From: Otis tarda
Lineage: Eukaryota; Chordata; Aves; Otidiformes; Otididae
DNA length: 64,000 bases
Direction of reading: 5' to 3'
Assembly (NCBI GenBank): GCA_026413225.1
Contig: CM048557.1
Location: forward strand, 45,515,371-45,579,370
A program made the position numbers and the translations under genes. Positions 12,332 through 24,300 of the stretch are shown piece after piece. Every line of letters begins with the position of its first letter. Within the stretch, counting starts at the first letter, position 1. Below the pieces are notes generated by a model. It did no database searches and was not told the origin of the DNA. It saw only the letters and a list, made by a program, of their open reading frames with translations.

Positions 12332-15300
12332 GTAATGGGCAGCTGTCCCACGGCTGCCCGGGCATCGTGGGGTGAGGTGGGCTGTCGCCTGCCCAGCCGG
12401 AGACTGGGACTGCGAAGGGGGCAAACCAGGGAGGGGGAAGAGGTGCACGGGGCCTGGAGGGTGGCAGCAGGGATAAGAGGCGCTTACACAAAATTCCCCC
12501 TGGGAAATGCAGCTGTTACCTGGAGGGACGCAGCTGGGGTTGGGCTGTGGGCTGATGGTGGCGGCAGCGGCAAGTGGGACCTAAGCCTACAAAGTTGGGG
12601 CAACATGACTGTTTGGTATAATTCTGGCTTTGATAGGTGTTTGGACTCACGGTCTTCTCCAGTGTCCTCCTGCTCCCATGTCTGTGAATCTCCAGTCCAG
12701 GGGTATGATTCAGTAGAACCACAGATGGGCTGGAGGGGAATGCGTGGTGCTGAGAAATGTGCTTTAGGCAGAGGATCCTGCAAACCTCAGATCTGCAGCT
12801 GCATCTGGACTTGATGCTGCAATTTCCTCCTCCTGCTGACAACTAGATGGGACAAAGGAGATTAGCTGTCTACTGAAAAGGGTACCTGTCACTGAGCCCT
12901 GGAAGAAAAGAACTTTATCACTTTCGTTCCTCTTAAAAGTAGGTACAGAGTTTCCACAAGCAGTTGCTTTGAAAAGAAACAAACCTTTCATCAGACTAGG
13001 GCGAGGTAAGCTCCCCAGATGCTCTTGTATCAAGGTGGGTCAGGGAGGCCAGTGATCCACACTTGCTCAGGCTGTGACAGTTTTTTCATGTAGCCAGCTA
13101 GCACTTAGAGGAGAGAAATTTTTCCACAGCTTTGAAAGGATCACGGAAATAGGTTCTCGACCCTTACACCAGAGCACCCATTGTTGCATGACGCAGACAG
13201 GCCAATACTGATGCAATGTGGAGTAAGCGAAGTGACTCTGGCTCTGCAGGGCTGACATGAAGAGGGAAGCAGAAGCTGGCGTTAGCTGCTAGGCTGGACC
13301 TGTGCTCTTTGCTTTGTGACCCACTGTACTCTCCTTCATGTGACTCTGTGCACTGCCCTGGACCATCTTTGATTCAGCCTGTGAGTGGCTGCTCTTCAGA
13401 TGTCAATGGTTTGCAGTTCAGGTAGTTTCTAATGCACAGTTCTTCCTCACAGATAACGTTGTGTGCAGTGGGTTCGAGGCTTTCTTTCCCCACATTCCTG
13501 GGTTTCTGTATTTATTAGATACTGCTGAGGCAAAAAGAGGTGAATGTTCAGAGATGGTATTTGAGGAACTAAAGTTTGTGGAACAGCGGTAGGGAATTAA
13601 GGTGATTCTGGTGCACATCTTTCTGGAAAGAGAAAACATACTTATATTTCTCTGAGTGAATCTAAGCTTTTCTCTTTGCTTGTGTCACCCAGACTAGTGG
13701 GCTGGTTTTTTATGTGTTTTAGATGAATCCTTAGAATGGAAGGCATTTAACTTGGCATGAGGACACTGCTGATTTAGGAGTAAATAAGTAACTGAGCATT
13801 TTACTGTTGGACTTTTCTTAAATTATTCAGGTGGAGTTACTCAACAGTGTGTATAAGAAATACAAACAATGAGGTTTTCAGCCTGTGCTATTTGCATATG
13901 TGGTATCCTCATCATCCTAAAAGGAGCAGTTTAGTGTAATGGTTGTGAAAAGTAAACTTTGGCTACGCTTTAGGTGCTCCACACTGCTCTGGGGGTTGAA
14001 CTGACATGGCAATGTGATCTCAGTTCTGCACATAGCCTTTGCTTTGTAAGCCTGGACTTCCCTTTTAGAGAATTGGAGAAGTCAGAGATGGCAATGACTA
14101 AAGGCAGAGCGTACTCCATCGGAAGGACCTATTCATTCCCTAAGTCAAGGGTGCTGAGATGCATAATCACAGTGAATGAAAAGTAGCTATTTTGTTTACT
14201 GGTGATGTTGGGCAGCAGGAAGAAGTAGAGGCATCCTTTTTTTTCCTGACTCTGCAGTTAAAGACAGTGTTAGCAAAGGGTGTAATACAGCGGTTTTGTA
14301 ATTGCAGCTTACCAGTACAGCAAATTATTCTCTATGCTCATTCCTCTACAACGATATGGTTTTCCTTTCCTTGCCACATCACTAAGTTACAGATCATCAG
14401 GGTGGAAAACTCCGTTATGAGTTGTTATCATGATTATTATTGTTGAATGCCAAGCACTGATGTCCTGCTCCCTCAAGAACTGCATCCAACTACATGGAGG
14501 AGCAAGGCAGTGTCCCTGCTTCTTTGTTTGATACACCTGCTCTCTTTCTGCTCCTACCCTCTCGGCCTTAGGCCGCATTTTAGCAGCACTGTCCTGAGGA
14601 GAGCCCTGCCTGCTGGTTCATCTAGGTCTGCCGGGGTGATGTCTGCCTAGGACACCTCTGCTGCTTGCTGAGTGATGGTAACCTGCAGGTTCAAAGTTAG
14701 CCGTGAACAGTAAATCATTGAATCGGTCAGACTGGGTATTAAGTATCTTTTAAAAAACAAACAAACCCTAGCAGAGTTACCAGATTCTTCTCACTTGTTT
14801 CTGTTCATGGGCTGGGCAAAGAAGGGTTACATTGAGCACTCTTGAATCAATGCTGGAGAGCTTCTAGAAGAGAGGAATGTGGACACCTGTGGAGGAGGCG
14901 ATCACGTTCTCTTGTTTACCAACTGCTGGTTTTAGTGACATCTTATTTTTCCCCATTTTAACAGGGAGATGTGTAGGTTTTTCAATATTTTTTTTTTCTT
15001 TCTTGTCCCTGCAAGTGCATGTATGAGGAGGTGTAGAATGGGGTTTGCTTGCATCTTGGATACTTTGTCATTAAAATATTAGTGTTATTAAAATATTACT
15101 AGCATCTCATTGCTTAAAAGACTAGGAGAAATCTGTGTGAGGACTCCTCCTCAGGCTGAAGTTCCTGAAGTTCTAGGGTAAGGAAGCAGAAGTGTTTTGG
15201 AGAGTTCGCTAATGTCCTTCAGACGTGTTTGAATATTGGGAGGAATTTGTATGACATGCTTCTGAAATACAGCCAGAAGGCTGTAGTAGCATGCCTGCTA

Positions 15301-18300
15301 TGTTGTCAGTGGTGTCACTTGTGGAGGAGCTTGGTGCTGGATATCGACATGAGGTCCCGTGCTCAAGACCTGGGCAGGAGGGAGCAGTTTGTGTAAGGCT
15401 GCTGCTTCCATTTTGATGTATCCATTCATCAGCCTGTTCCTTGTTTAGGGCCGGGGTTCAGATCTGACATGTTGCAGCAAAGGGGCTTCTGATTTCTACA
15501 TCAGAGGAAGACTGTCCCCTCATTCTCTCTGGTGACAGTACCGCAGCAGGAAGAAACGCTCTCCTGAGAGACCAGCATTGCTTGTGCATGTGCCTGCTGG
15601 AGCAGCAGGCCTTGCTCCTTCCCTTAACGTGCTTGTTCCGCTGTCTTTTGGGGATGAGGAAACACGGTGCTGTGGCGTGACAGAGCTAAAAACAGTGGTG
15701 GGGATGTTTAGGCAATGAGTTAAATTATCATGGTTTTTTGAGATTTATAAGCTGGAGCCTGGTGGCCAGGTGCCAGCTCTCTGCTTCAGCTGCCATGGCG
15801 CGTGCTGGACTGCTGTGCTTGGGCCACGCTGCTTCAGGAATGCTGGTTTTAGGCGTATCTCTTACTGCTGTATCTCCCTGCTGTCACCTGATGGGCAAGG
15901 GACGCGGCAGCACGCGGAGAAGTGTATAACTGTGTTGCACAGGGGCAGTGAAAGAACATGTGTGTTTGTGACTTTGTATTGTTTGCCACTGGTATTGTCA
16001 CTTTTTTTTTTTTTTTTTTTTTTGATTGAAGTAGACCTTGTTCCTAGCTGTTGTCATTCTGACAAAGAAAAAAAAAAGCAGCTGATGGGCTTGGGAGTAA
16101 GGATGTGAGCGGTTTAGAGAATCTTTCTGCTGTAATTGTACCTCTCCATTTTTTTAGTACGGGCTGATAAAAGATGTTGATGTGGTTGGGAGGAAAGAAA
16201 ACTTCAGCTTATATTAATCTCTGCCTCTGGGGAAAAATGATGCAGCACCTTACTGATCTTCAGGTGGGGTTTGTCCTTGTTCTGGTGCAGCTGGCATGTG
16301 ACTTCAGAGATTTAGGGCTTCCTAACAGAAACGGCCTGAGGCAGAGCTTTCAGCTGCCATCTGCAGAGGGCTGGGAGTGCCAGTCTAGCAGTGATTAGGT
16401 GATGGCTTTTAAGTGGACAAAGTGGATGATAACCTCTGAATGAAATTCAGAGAAATGCTCTCTCTCCTAATGGGTCCTTTCCTCTTGTTCTGAATTGGGG
16501 GAAAGAGTCTGCCATGGGGTAGTGGGTGAGGTGAGTGTTGCCAAATAATAAGGTCTGCAACATCCGAATGGCCGTTGCTTTCGTGCTGGTGAGCCCGCAG
16601 TGCTGTTTGTGCTGAGCATGTGCTGCTGTTTGATGCCTCACTGCTAACTCTGTTCTATACCTTTCACCCTTCAGGAAAGGCAGCATCTGAAAGAAGTGTT
16701 GTGGAAATGGAGCACATTCTGTGGAATTCCAGTCTTCCAGTGGACTTCTAGATCTCTGGCAGTCCTGTCTCTGCTGGAGGCTTCACACCTCTTCAGATGA
16801 GATTTGATCCCTGCTAGAAATAGGGGCAGGTGGTGGTCTGCCTCACATCCCTCTGGCTTGGCCCTGTATCTCCTAGGGTTTTAGCTATTAGAATAGAGGA
16901 GATTTTAGCAAGGAACCGAGAGGAGCTGGTAGTGGCAGTAGTTAATGGCTGACATTCTCCAGCCCTGGCTCGTTTCTCTCCTGTAAAGAAGGCAGGGTGG
17001 ATCAGAGCACTTGGAGTACAAGGAGTGCTGTGTGCCCAGCTCTCAGAGAACCTGGGCGTGGCTCAGTGTGGGAGGGCACACTGACCAAATAGCGACGTGG
17101 CTTTTCCAGGAATGCCTAAGTTTCTATAAATGGACACCGGAGCCTGAAATGAACTTTTTCTACCCATTTCATCTCGTGCTCCCTTCCCAGCCCTACATCA
17201 AAGGCAGCTCCTCCTTCTCCCTCAGAGAAGCAGTTGGCTTTCAGGTTATGTTCTGTGGAAGCTGCATGGGAATTAAATTAATGACTGCAGTGTTTTTGCT
17301 GGGAGGGGCTGCCCTATGGCACCCTCAGCACTTGCCCTGCAAGATCCCCTGGGGCTGGCTATGGAAGGTGACTGTAGTAGTCAGCCAGACAGCCCTGTAG
17401 TCCTTGACCAAAATATTATATCCTGACTGAGTATTCCAGCAGCAGCTGAGGCAGCTGTCAGAGCTGAAACCCATCTTCTGCTTTACTCTCTCTTATCTAC
17501 TGCTGTTGTTTTGCTTCTTCCCCAGTAAACTGGGGGAAGGTGCATTCAAGGCTGAGAGGCTCTCAATGACTGGCGTAGAGAAGTAGTCTTCATACAGCAT
17601 TGCTTCACAACAAGCAGTATGAGATGATGCCACAGAAGCAGAAGCGTGATAAGGAAGGGAGTTTGCTTTGCTTCCAGAAGAGCTTTGATTGTGTAAGTGC
17701 AATTTGAAAAAAAATACATTATCTCACACATCAGTGGGAGAGTAAGAAAGAGCCTAAGCCCTATCTTATCTCTTCACAAGGGCTGGATTACAATTTTTCC
17801 TTTCACAACTTGAATCCTTTCTGCTTCTTAAAACACTGTGAGAAAGGTGACTAAACTGTGGTTTGCAAACATTTATGTATGTTGACTTCCTGACTATCTG
17901 GATTTCAACAGGCTCTTTTAATTTTGCTGTCAGTGGCATGGAAGAAGCATCTTGTGGACAGCAATCCACACAAAAGTATACTGAGTAGGAACTGGCAGCT
18001 TCTGCTTTACACAGCTGTTCAGTTGGGTATGTTCAATTTTACTGTAGCCTTTTGTATAGAAAGGCAGCTGGGACCTGTGCTGATAGCAAAGTATTGGGAA
18101 GCCGATGTGCAGTAGGAGTTACAGGGTGTGAGAAGTGGGCTGGCTGTCCGCTCTCTGCAGATTGCGATACGTGAATTGTAGGGTCAGCAAATGTAGCTGC
18201 TCCTGTGAAATGTCATGGTTGTAGTGTGGGAGGCACCTGAAAAGGAGGGAGCACCTCAGGGCAGAGCTTTGACACGCAGACAAGAGTAGAGGAAGAGGCT

Positions 18301-21300
18301 GTGTTGCCCAGGGCTTTGGAATAGGTACCTCCTCAAAGGGGTTCCCTGGGGGAATGGAGATGCAGGCCTGATGCACTTAATTATGCTGGCAGAACTGTCA
18401 GAGAGGCATCTGGCGTGGGTCCTGCGTGTATCTAGCGTGGTTCAAAGTTCCCCTTTCTCATACATGTAAAAGCAACATAGTGAGGAGAGCCCTTCTGTTC
18501 CCTTTCATAAGGGCTTTCCTACTGCACCAAGAGGCGCATTCTTCAGATCCAGAAAACTGTGCAGCTTCCCCCTTCTCCTGTCGGATGTGTCCTTTTGTCA
18601 CTACCAGTTTCGTTCTGCATCTTTGCGCTGGTCTGCCCTACAGAGTAGCTAGTGTGGGCTACCTGACATCCTGATCTATTCTCATCTGTTACTGAACAGC
18701 ACAGATGTTGCTGTACTTGGCTTGTGTGTTTTGTCTGTAAGATTTTTTGGAGAGACAACCTGTTGTTGTGGTGGTTATCAGAGATGGAGGTTTCTAGAAG
18801 AACAACAGTTGCAGTGTACAGGCTTGTTTTGTTGACTTTTCACAGAGAACTTTGGCTTCCCTGGTGATAGTATTGTCAGGTCAGTTCTTATCGTTCATTT
18901 GGGGAATCTCACAGGATTTGTTTTTAAGCTCTCTGTATCTGAAGCCACTTGGATTAGAATCAAGTATAATTTAAAAAAACCCGAACAAAACCCTCAAGCC
19001 CATTTCTGCTGTTGTGTCTGGAGAAGAACGTCTTGAAAATGTGAAGCCCTACAGGCTTAAACATATCTGTCAGAAAACAGGTAAATTGTTGTGTACAGCA
19101 GGACTGGCTTGTTAAAACAATTGAAATATCAGTGATTTTCTTCCATGGTAGTCCCCCTGCTTTTCTAGAGGATTCCTCATCTCCACGTTCCTTAGTTGAC
19201 GTGGATGTTGAGGATTAGAGGTACTGCTGTGCATTGTAAGTAAATGGTTCAAGACTGGCACTGCATCTCCTCAGCAGTTACACAAATCTTTCCTGCTCCC
19301 CTGCTTTTGGAGGCAGTGGAGGAGGGTCTGTTGGAAGTGGAGGGGTGGCCCTGGAGGGAACTGGGTTGGTGTGACCCTCAGAAGGCTACTGGCACTGGCG
19401 CTGTGTGGGTGGCTCAGTGTAGGGCTGCCAGGAGGAAAGCACAGGTGAAGTGTTGATTTTATTCATGCTTTAAAACATTGAATTTGATAGTTTCACAAAC
19501 ATCCCTTAAAGAAAGGTCTGCAGCGGGCAGTTAGTTCCCTATTTCTGTTCTCCAGGCTGATCTGGGGTGGTAATGGTATGGATGGTGTGTATGAAGGATT
19601 GATTTCCAGATCAAAATGAGTGTGGGCCCTGTTAAAAGACATTCTTCTGGGAGAAGACCCATTTGGGTCTACCTATTTGGCCAAACCGGCGAGCTGCTGG
19701 CCCTGGGATTTACTGAGACTCCTGCCTGTGCCGGGCCTCTTAAAAATTCACATCACTTTTCCCTTCCTCCATTCCTGATTTGAGTATTTGGTAACAGAGC
19801 AGAGTTAGCAGTTTGGTGTGTTTGTGTGAGTAGTGTGGGTTTTCTGTTGACTTCTTCTTTTGAACTCTTGGATGAATACCATCTGGTCCTGACACCTTGT
19901 AGAAGAAACTGGTTGAAATAAAATGATTAAGATCTTCCACTGATAATGCCTCAGATTTTTGCCAGGTGAAGATGTTCTGTTGATTTGGAAACCTCCTGTA
20001 AATATCATGTTGTGAACGCTGGTGCAAGACTTCATTTAGTTCTCCCTCTTTCTCGAATGTTCTCCTTCCACATGGCTCATCTTTTGGCCCTCCCAGACTT
20101 TCTGGGAGGCTTCCTGATTTTGCTGTTTTGTGTTTCAAGAGTTTTGACTTAATGTGTAAAGTTGTTCCACAGCCTTTTTTTGCCTAATTATGGCCAAATA
20201 CTTTAGTTTGGACTAGCTTGCTGTCTTTTTTTCTTTGCTTCACCAAATAATGTCCAGTTTTTTAGTTGGATGGTGGTGTGGTTTGGGTGGTGTGTTTGGT
20301 TGGTGGTTTTTTTTGTTTGTTTGTTTGGTTGGGTTTTTTTCCTTTTCCTTAACTATGGTTCCTTTTTTTCTGTTGTAAAATCTTTTACTAATATTCTCTA
20401 GGCTTGCACTGAGCCTCTGATGCAGTGTCTTTATACAGTCAATGCCAGTTGTAAGCATTTCATTTCTTTGGCTTTTCTTTTTAATTTCCTTTTAACAAGA
20501 TACTTTCCTTTTAGACAGCTCCCTCTTGAGAGTTTAATATTGCCATAGTGTTTTGGAGAGTGGGTTGTTTGGTATTTTTTGTTACTTCTGCAAGGAAGCT
20601 GAATTTGAGTGCAGTGCAGAACTGTTTTGTAATATTGATCGTGGTCACACTGTGCTGCTCTAGGTCTAAGTCACAAATTGTGCTGCCTCTTATAGGTTCT
20701 CTTCAGAAAAGAGTATTTATGGAATCCAAAAATGCCGTTTCTGCATCATCCCTGCCATGACACTTATTTAGCTTGCAAGGGCATTGTTGAAATTTCTCAC
20801 TGTTGTATTTTTTCTGCCTTTGCAGCATCTCTATTTTTTTGTCTTTTTAACACTTTAGTTGACCTTCTGGGCTTGGTGGTCTCCTCTGTCAATATTTGTG
20901 CTTACCTATGGAGTTTTATAGGGCTTCTGTATTCCTGCTGCTGACTCTTATTTTTCTGTAAGGTGGAGCCCCACTCCTCCATCAATCATTCAATTACAAT
21001 TTTTACGCTGATACCACACACTGATTATCTTTCTTCAGCATACTCTTAGTATACAAACAGCTGACCTTAAGTTAGACATCCCGTTTTCCATTTCAAGCTT
21101 TGGGTACATTTATACCAGCTTATTAGCCACTTACTCTTGGTTTTGCTGCCTGTTCTTGTATACACTTGAATCTTGAATATGATGTTGTTGTTGGGACGGG
21201 TCCTTGACAAGATTCAGGCAGGAAATACATTCCTTCTATCCTTTATCAGCCTTTGCAGAATAAGTCATCTGAACACTGCATTCTGCTGTGGTTGTTGACT

Positions 21301-24300
21301 TCCCTAGTATTCTGTTTAAAAATTACCACAAAGCCTTCTTAAAATAAAGTGGCAGCAGCCTGGTTCCTGAGGAGAGATTCTTGGAGATAAGGACACTGTT
21401 CTGTGTTCTGGGTGTAGGGATGCTGAATAATTCCCAGAATTAGGCATATCTATATAGTCTTGGAGACCTTTCTGCCTGTACAGAGGTTGGAGATGCTAAT
21501 TTGTATGCTGGTGAGAGGGAGTGCACCATGAACCCTAATGACTGATAGTCTCCATAAGAAGGGTAGCACAGACTGTTGCAGAACCAACCTTGTTTTCACA
21601 CTGCTTTATTTTCCCAGCCTTGACGTGAGAGGTGTGGAGAAGGGAGAAAAGTTATTTTTCCCTTGTTAAGGCATCTTTACATTTTCTGGTTAACCGGTTA
21701 CAGTGTTGTCCGTTGGGCTGATGCTGATGTGGGCACTGGCCTGCTGAGAACCACGCTGAAAATCCCCTTGTGAAGGGTGAAGTATGTGCTGTATAATACT
21801 CATCATGTTGTTGAGAGCTTGTCTTCATTGCTAAAAATGCCACGAATAATCCAACATCTATGAGTATCCTCCAGGATATCTTCAGTTTTAGGATTAATAA
21901 TATCAGTTACTCTGGAATATAAAATGTAGCTCCTACTGCTGTAATTGATGGTTGTTTTTTTTTTTTTTCCCTTCTACTACCTGGGTCTTCTCAAAGGTTT
22001 AACAAACTCCTAATGGATAAAAGTGGTTCCTTTTTCAGGAGGGGAAGAGAGAAGATAAAACATCTGTTTATGGTTAGAAAAATTGTTCAGATCTTCTGAA
22101 AAGACAACAGCAGTGTTCAAGAAAGTTGAGTAAGTTTGTGTCCCATTAAGTAAGTGATGACTCTAGGACTTTGCAGTAAAGGATTTCTGAACAATTTGCA
22201 AAACAGATTCTTAATACCCTCACTGCTAGGTATATCAGGTAGATCCTTTTTCAGGAAGGAGAAGTTAGTGGTCCTGGAGAAACTTACGTCTGAGGTCAGA
22301 ATAAAGTACGGATGTCTCCTTCTTCCCTGTTCTTGTTTTGGTGTGGATCAGCAGCTCGTGGGACTAGCATGTGATTGCAGAGAGCAGGAAGCCAGGAAGC
22401 ACCTAGCACAGGAATCCAGCCCATTCTTCCAGGAATTAAATGGTGATAAGAAAAAGGAGCAATTTCCAGGAAGGTGATTATAGACCTTATTTGGTAATGG
22501 ATGGAGGGGCACACGTGAGACCTGATATGTAAGAGCCAGTAGGACTCTTCCCTCAAATGGAGAGGGGCGATATTAAAAGCCTTTTCCTTGAAGCTTGAAC
22601 CTTTTTGAATGCTAAGGAAATAGGATTGAAGCCCAGTGTGGCTGTGTCCTGGGCTGACCAGGCATGCTGGAGCCACAGGCCCGCCCTTTGGCCACAAGCA
22701 GGGTAAAATAAACAAGCTGCAGAGACAAACAGGCTTCTGCCCTCGAGGAGCCATCTCTGTGAGCATCTCTGTTTGGTGCAGTTGCCTCTTCTGTGCAGCT
22801 GCAGGCTTGTTCCCCTTGTGCAGAGAAGGGGGAGGTGTGCAATTTAGTGAAGATCAGAGCTGGAAGCCTGTAAGCCAGCTGATGGTTGTGATAGTCCCAG
22901 GGGTCAGTGGGCAGTGCAGAGGTGGAGAGCAGGCCTGATTCACTGTGACGAGAGGCCAGGGACAGGCCATGTCTGAGCAAAGCTGAGCTCTGGCAAGTTT
23001 AGTTGTCTGTCAGAGACTGCCTTTGCCATGTGGATGGTAGGAAGGTTTAACCTTCCTAATGGTCTCTTACATTTCCTCCTAAGCTTTCAGTCTTTGACTT
23101 GCTATCAGGGACAGCACAACTTGTGTCTGTCTTCAGTCCATTTAACCAACTCCCAAATGTTCTCGTTCTTGACTGTGCCCTGAACTGGTGTGGCACATCA
23201 GAGCAGTGGTGCACTCGGAGAGTGGTGGTCAGCGGCTCAATGTCCATGTGGAGACTGGTCACGAGTGGCGTCCCTCAAGGGTCCGTGCTGGGCCCAGCCC
23301 TGTTCAACATCTTTGTCGGCGACATGGGCAGTGGGATAGAGTGCACCCTCAGCAAGTTCGCCAATGACACCAAGCTGTGTGGTGCCGTTGACACGCTGGA
23401 AGGTAGGGATGCCATCCAGAGGGACCTTGACAGGCTGGAGAGGTGGGCCCGTGCCAACCTCATGAAGTTCAACCAGGCCAAGTGCAAGGTCGTGCACCTG
23501 GGTCATGGCAATCCCAGGCACAAATACAGGCTGGGCGGGGAATGGATTGAGAGCAGCCCTGAGGAGAAGGACTTGGGTGTGCTGGTGGATGAGAAGCTTA
23601 ACATGAGCAGGCAATGTGCCCTTGTGGCCCAAAGGCCAACGCATCCTGGGCTGCGTCAAGAGGAGCGTGGCCAGCAGGTCAAGGGAGGTGATTCTCCCCC
23701 TCTACTCTGTCCTGGTGAGACCCCACCTGGAGTACTGTGTCCAGTTCTGGAGCCCGCAACACAAGAAGGACATGGACCAGTTGGAGAAGGTCCAGAAGAG
23801 GGCCACAAAGATGATAAAAGGGCTGGAGCACCTCTCGTATGAGGACGGGCTGAGAGAATTGGGGCTGTTCAGCCTGGAGAAGAGGAGGCTCCGGGGAGAC
23901 CTGATAGCGGTCTTCCAGTACCTCAAGGGGGCCTACAAGAAAGATGGGGAGAGGCTGTTTAGTAGGGCCTGTTGTGATAGGATGAGGGGTAATGGTTTTA
24001 AAATAGAGGGGGGAAGATTTAGATTGGAAATTAGGAAAAATTTTTTTACGATGCGAGTTATACAACACTGGAACAGGTTGCCCAGAAAGGTGGTGGAGGC
24101 CCCATCCCTGGAAACGTTCAAGGCCAGGCTGGATGAGGCTCTGAGCAACCTGATCTAGTCAGGGATGTCCCTGCTCCTTGCAGGAGGGTTGGACTAGATG
24201 ACCTTTGAAGGTCCCCTCCAACCCTAACCATTCTATGATTCTATGATTCTATCTATAATCTCTTGGTGACTCTTCCCGCTGGCTCCCTGTGTGTCCCAGC

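Larger units (their letters stand above)
11270..12430. promoter_or_regulatory. FLVCR2: CpG island promoter of FLVCR2
   Basis: The sequence changes abruptly to very GC- and CpG-rich DNA about 550 bases upstream of the FLVCR2 start codon and stays so through exon 1 into intron 1. No TATA box is evident near the start. Tandem Sp1-type GC boxes occur at 11624-11638. This is the usual form of a broad vertebrate promoter; the exact transcription start cannot be fixed from sequence. Confidence 0.8.

Noticed and set aside
13460..13485. tRNA B-box-like GGTTCGA
   Set aside because: No matching A box or foldable cloverleaf around it.
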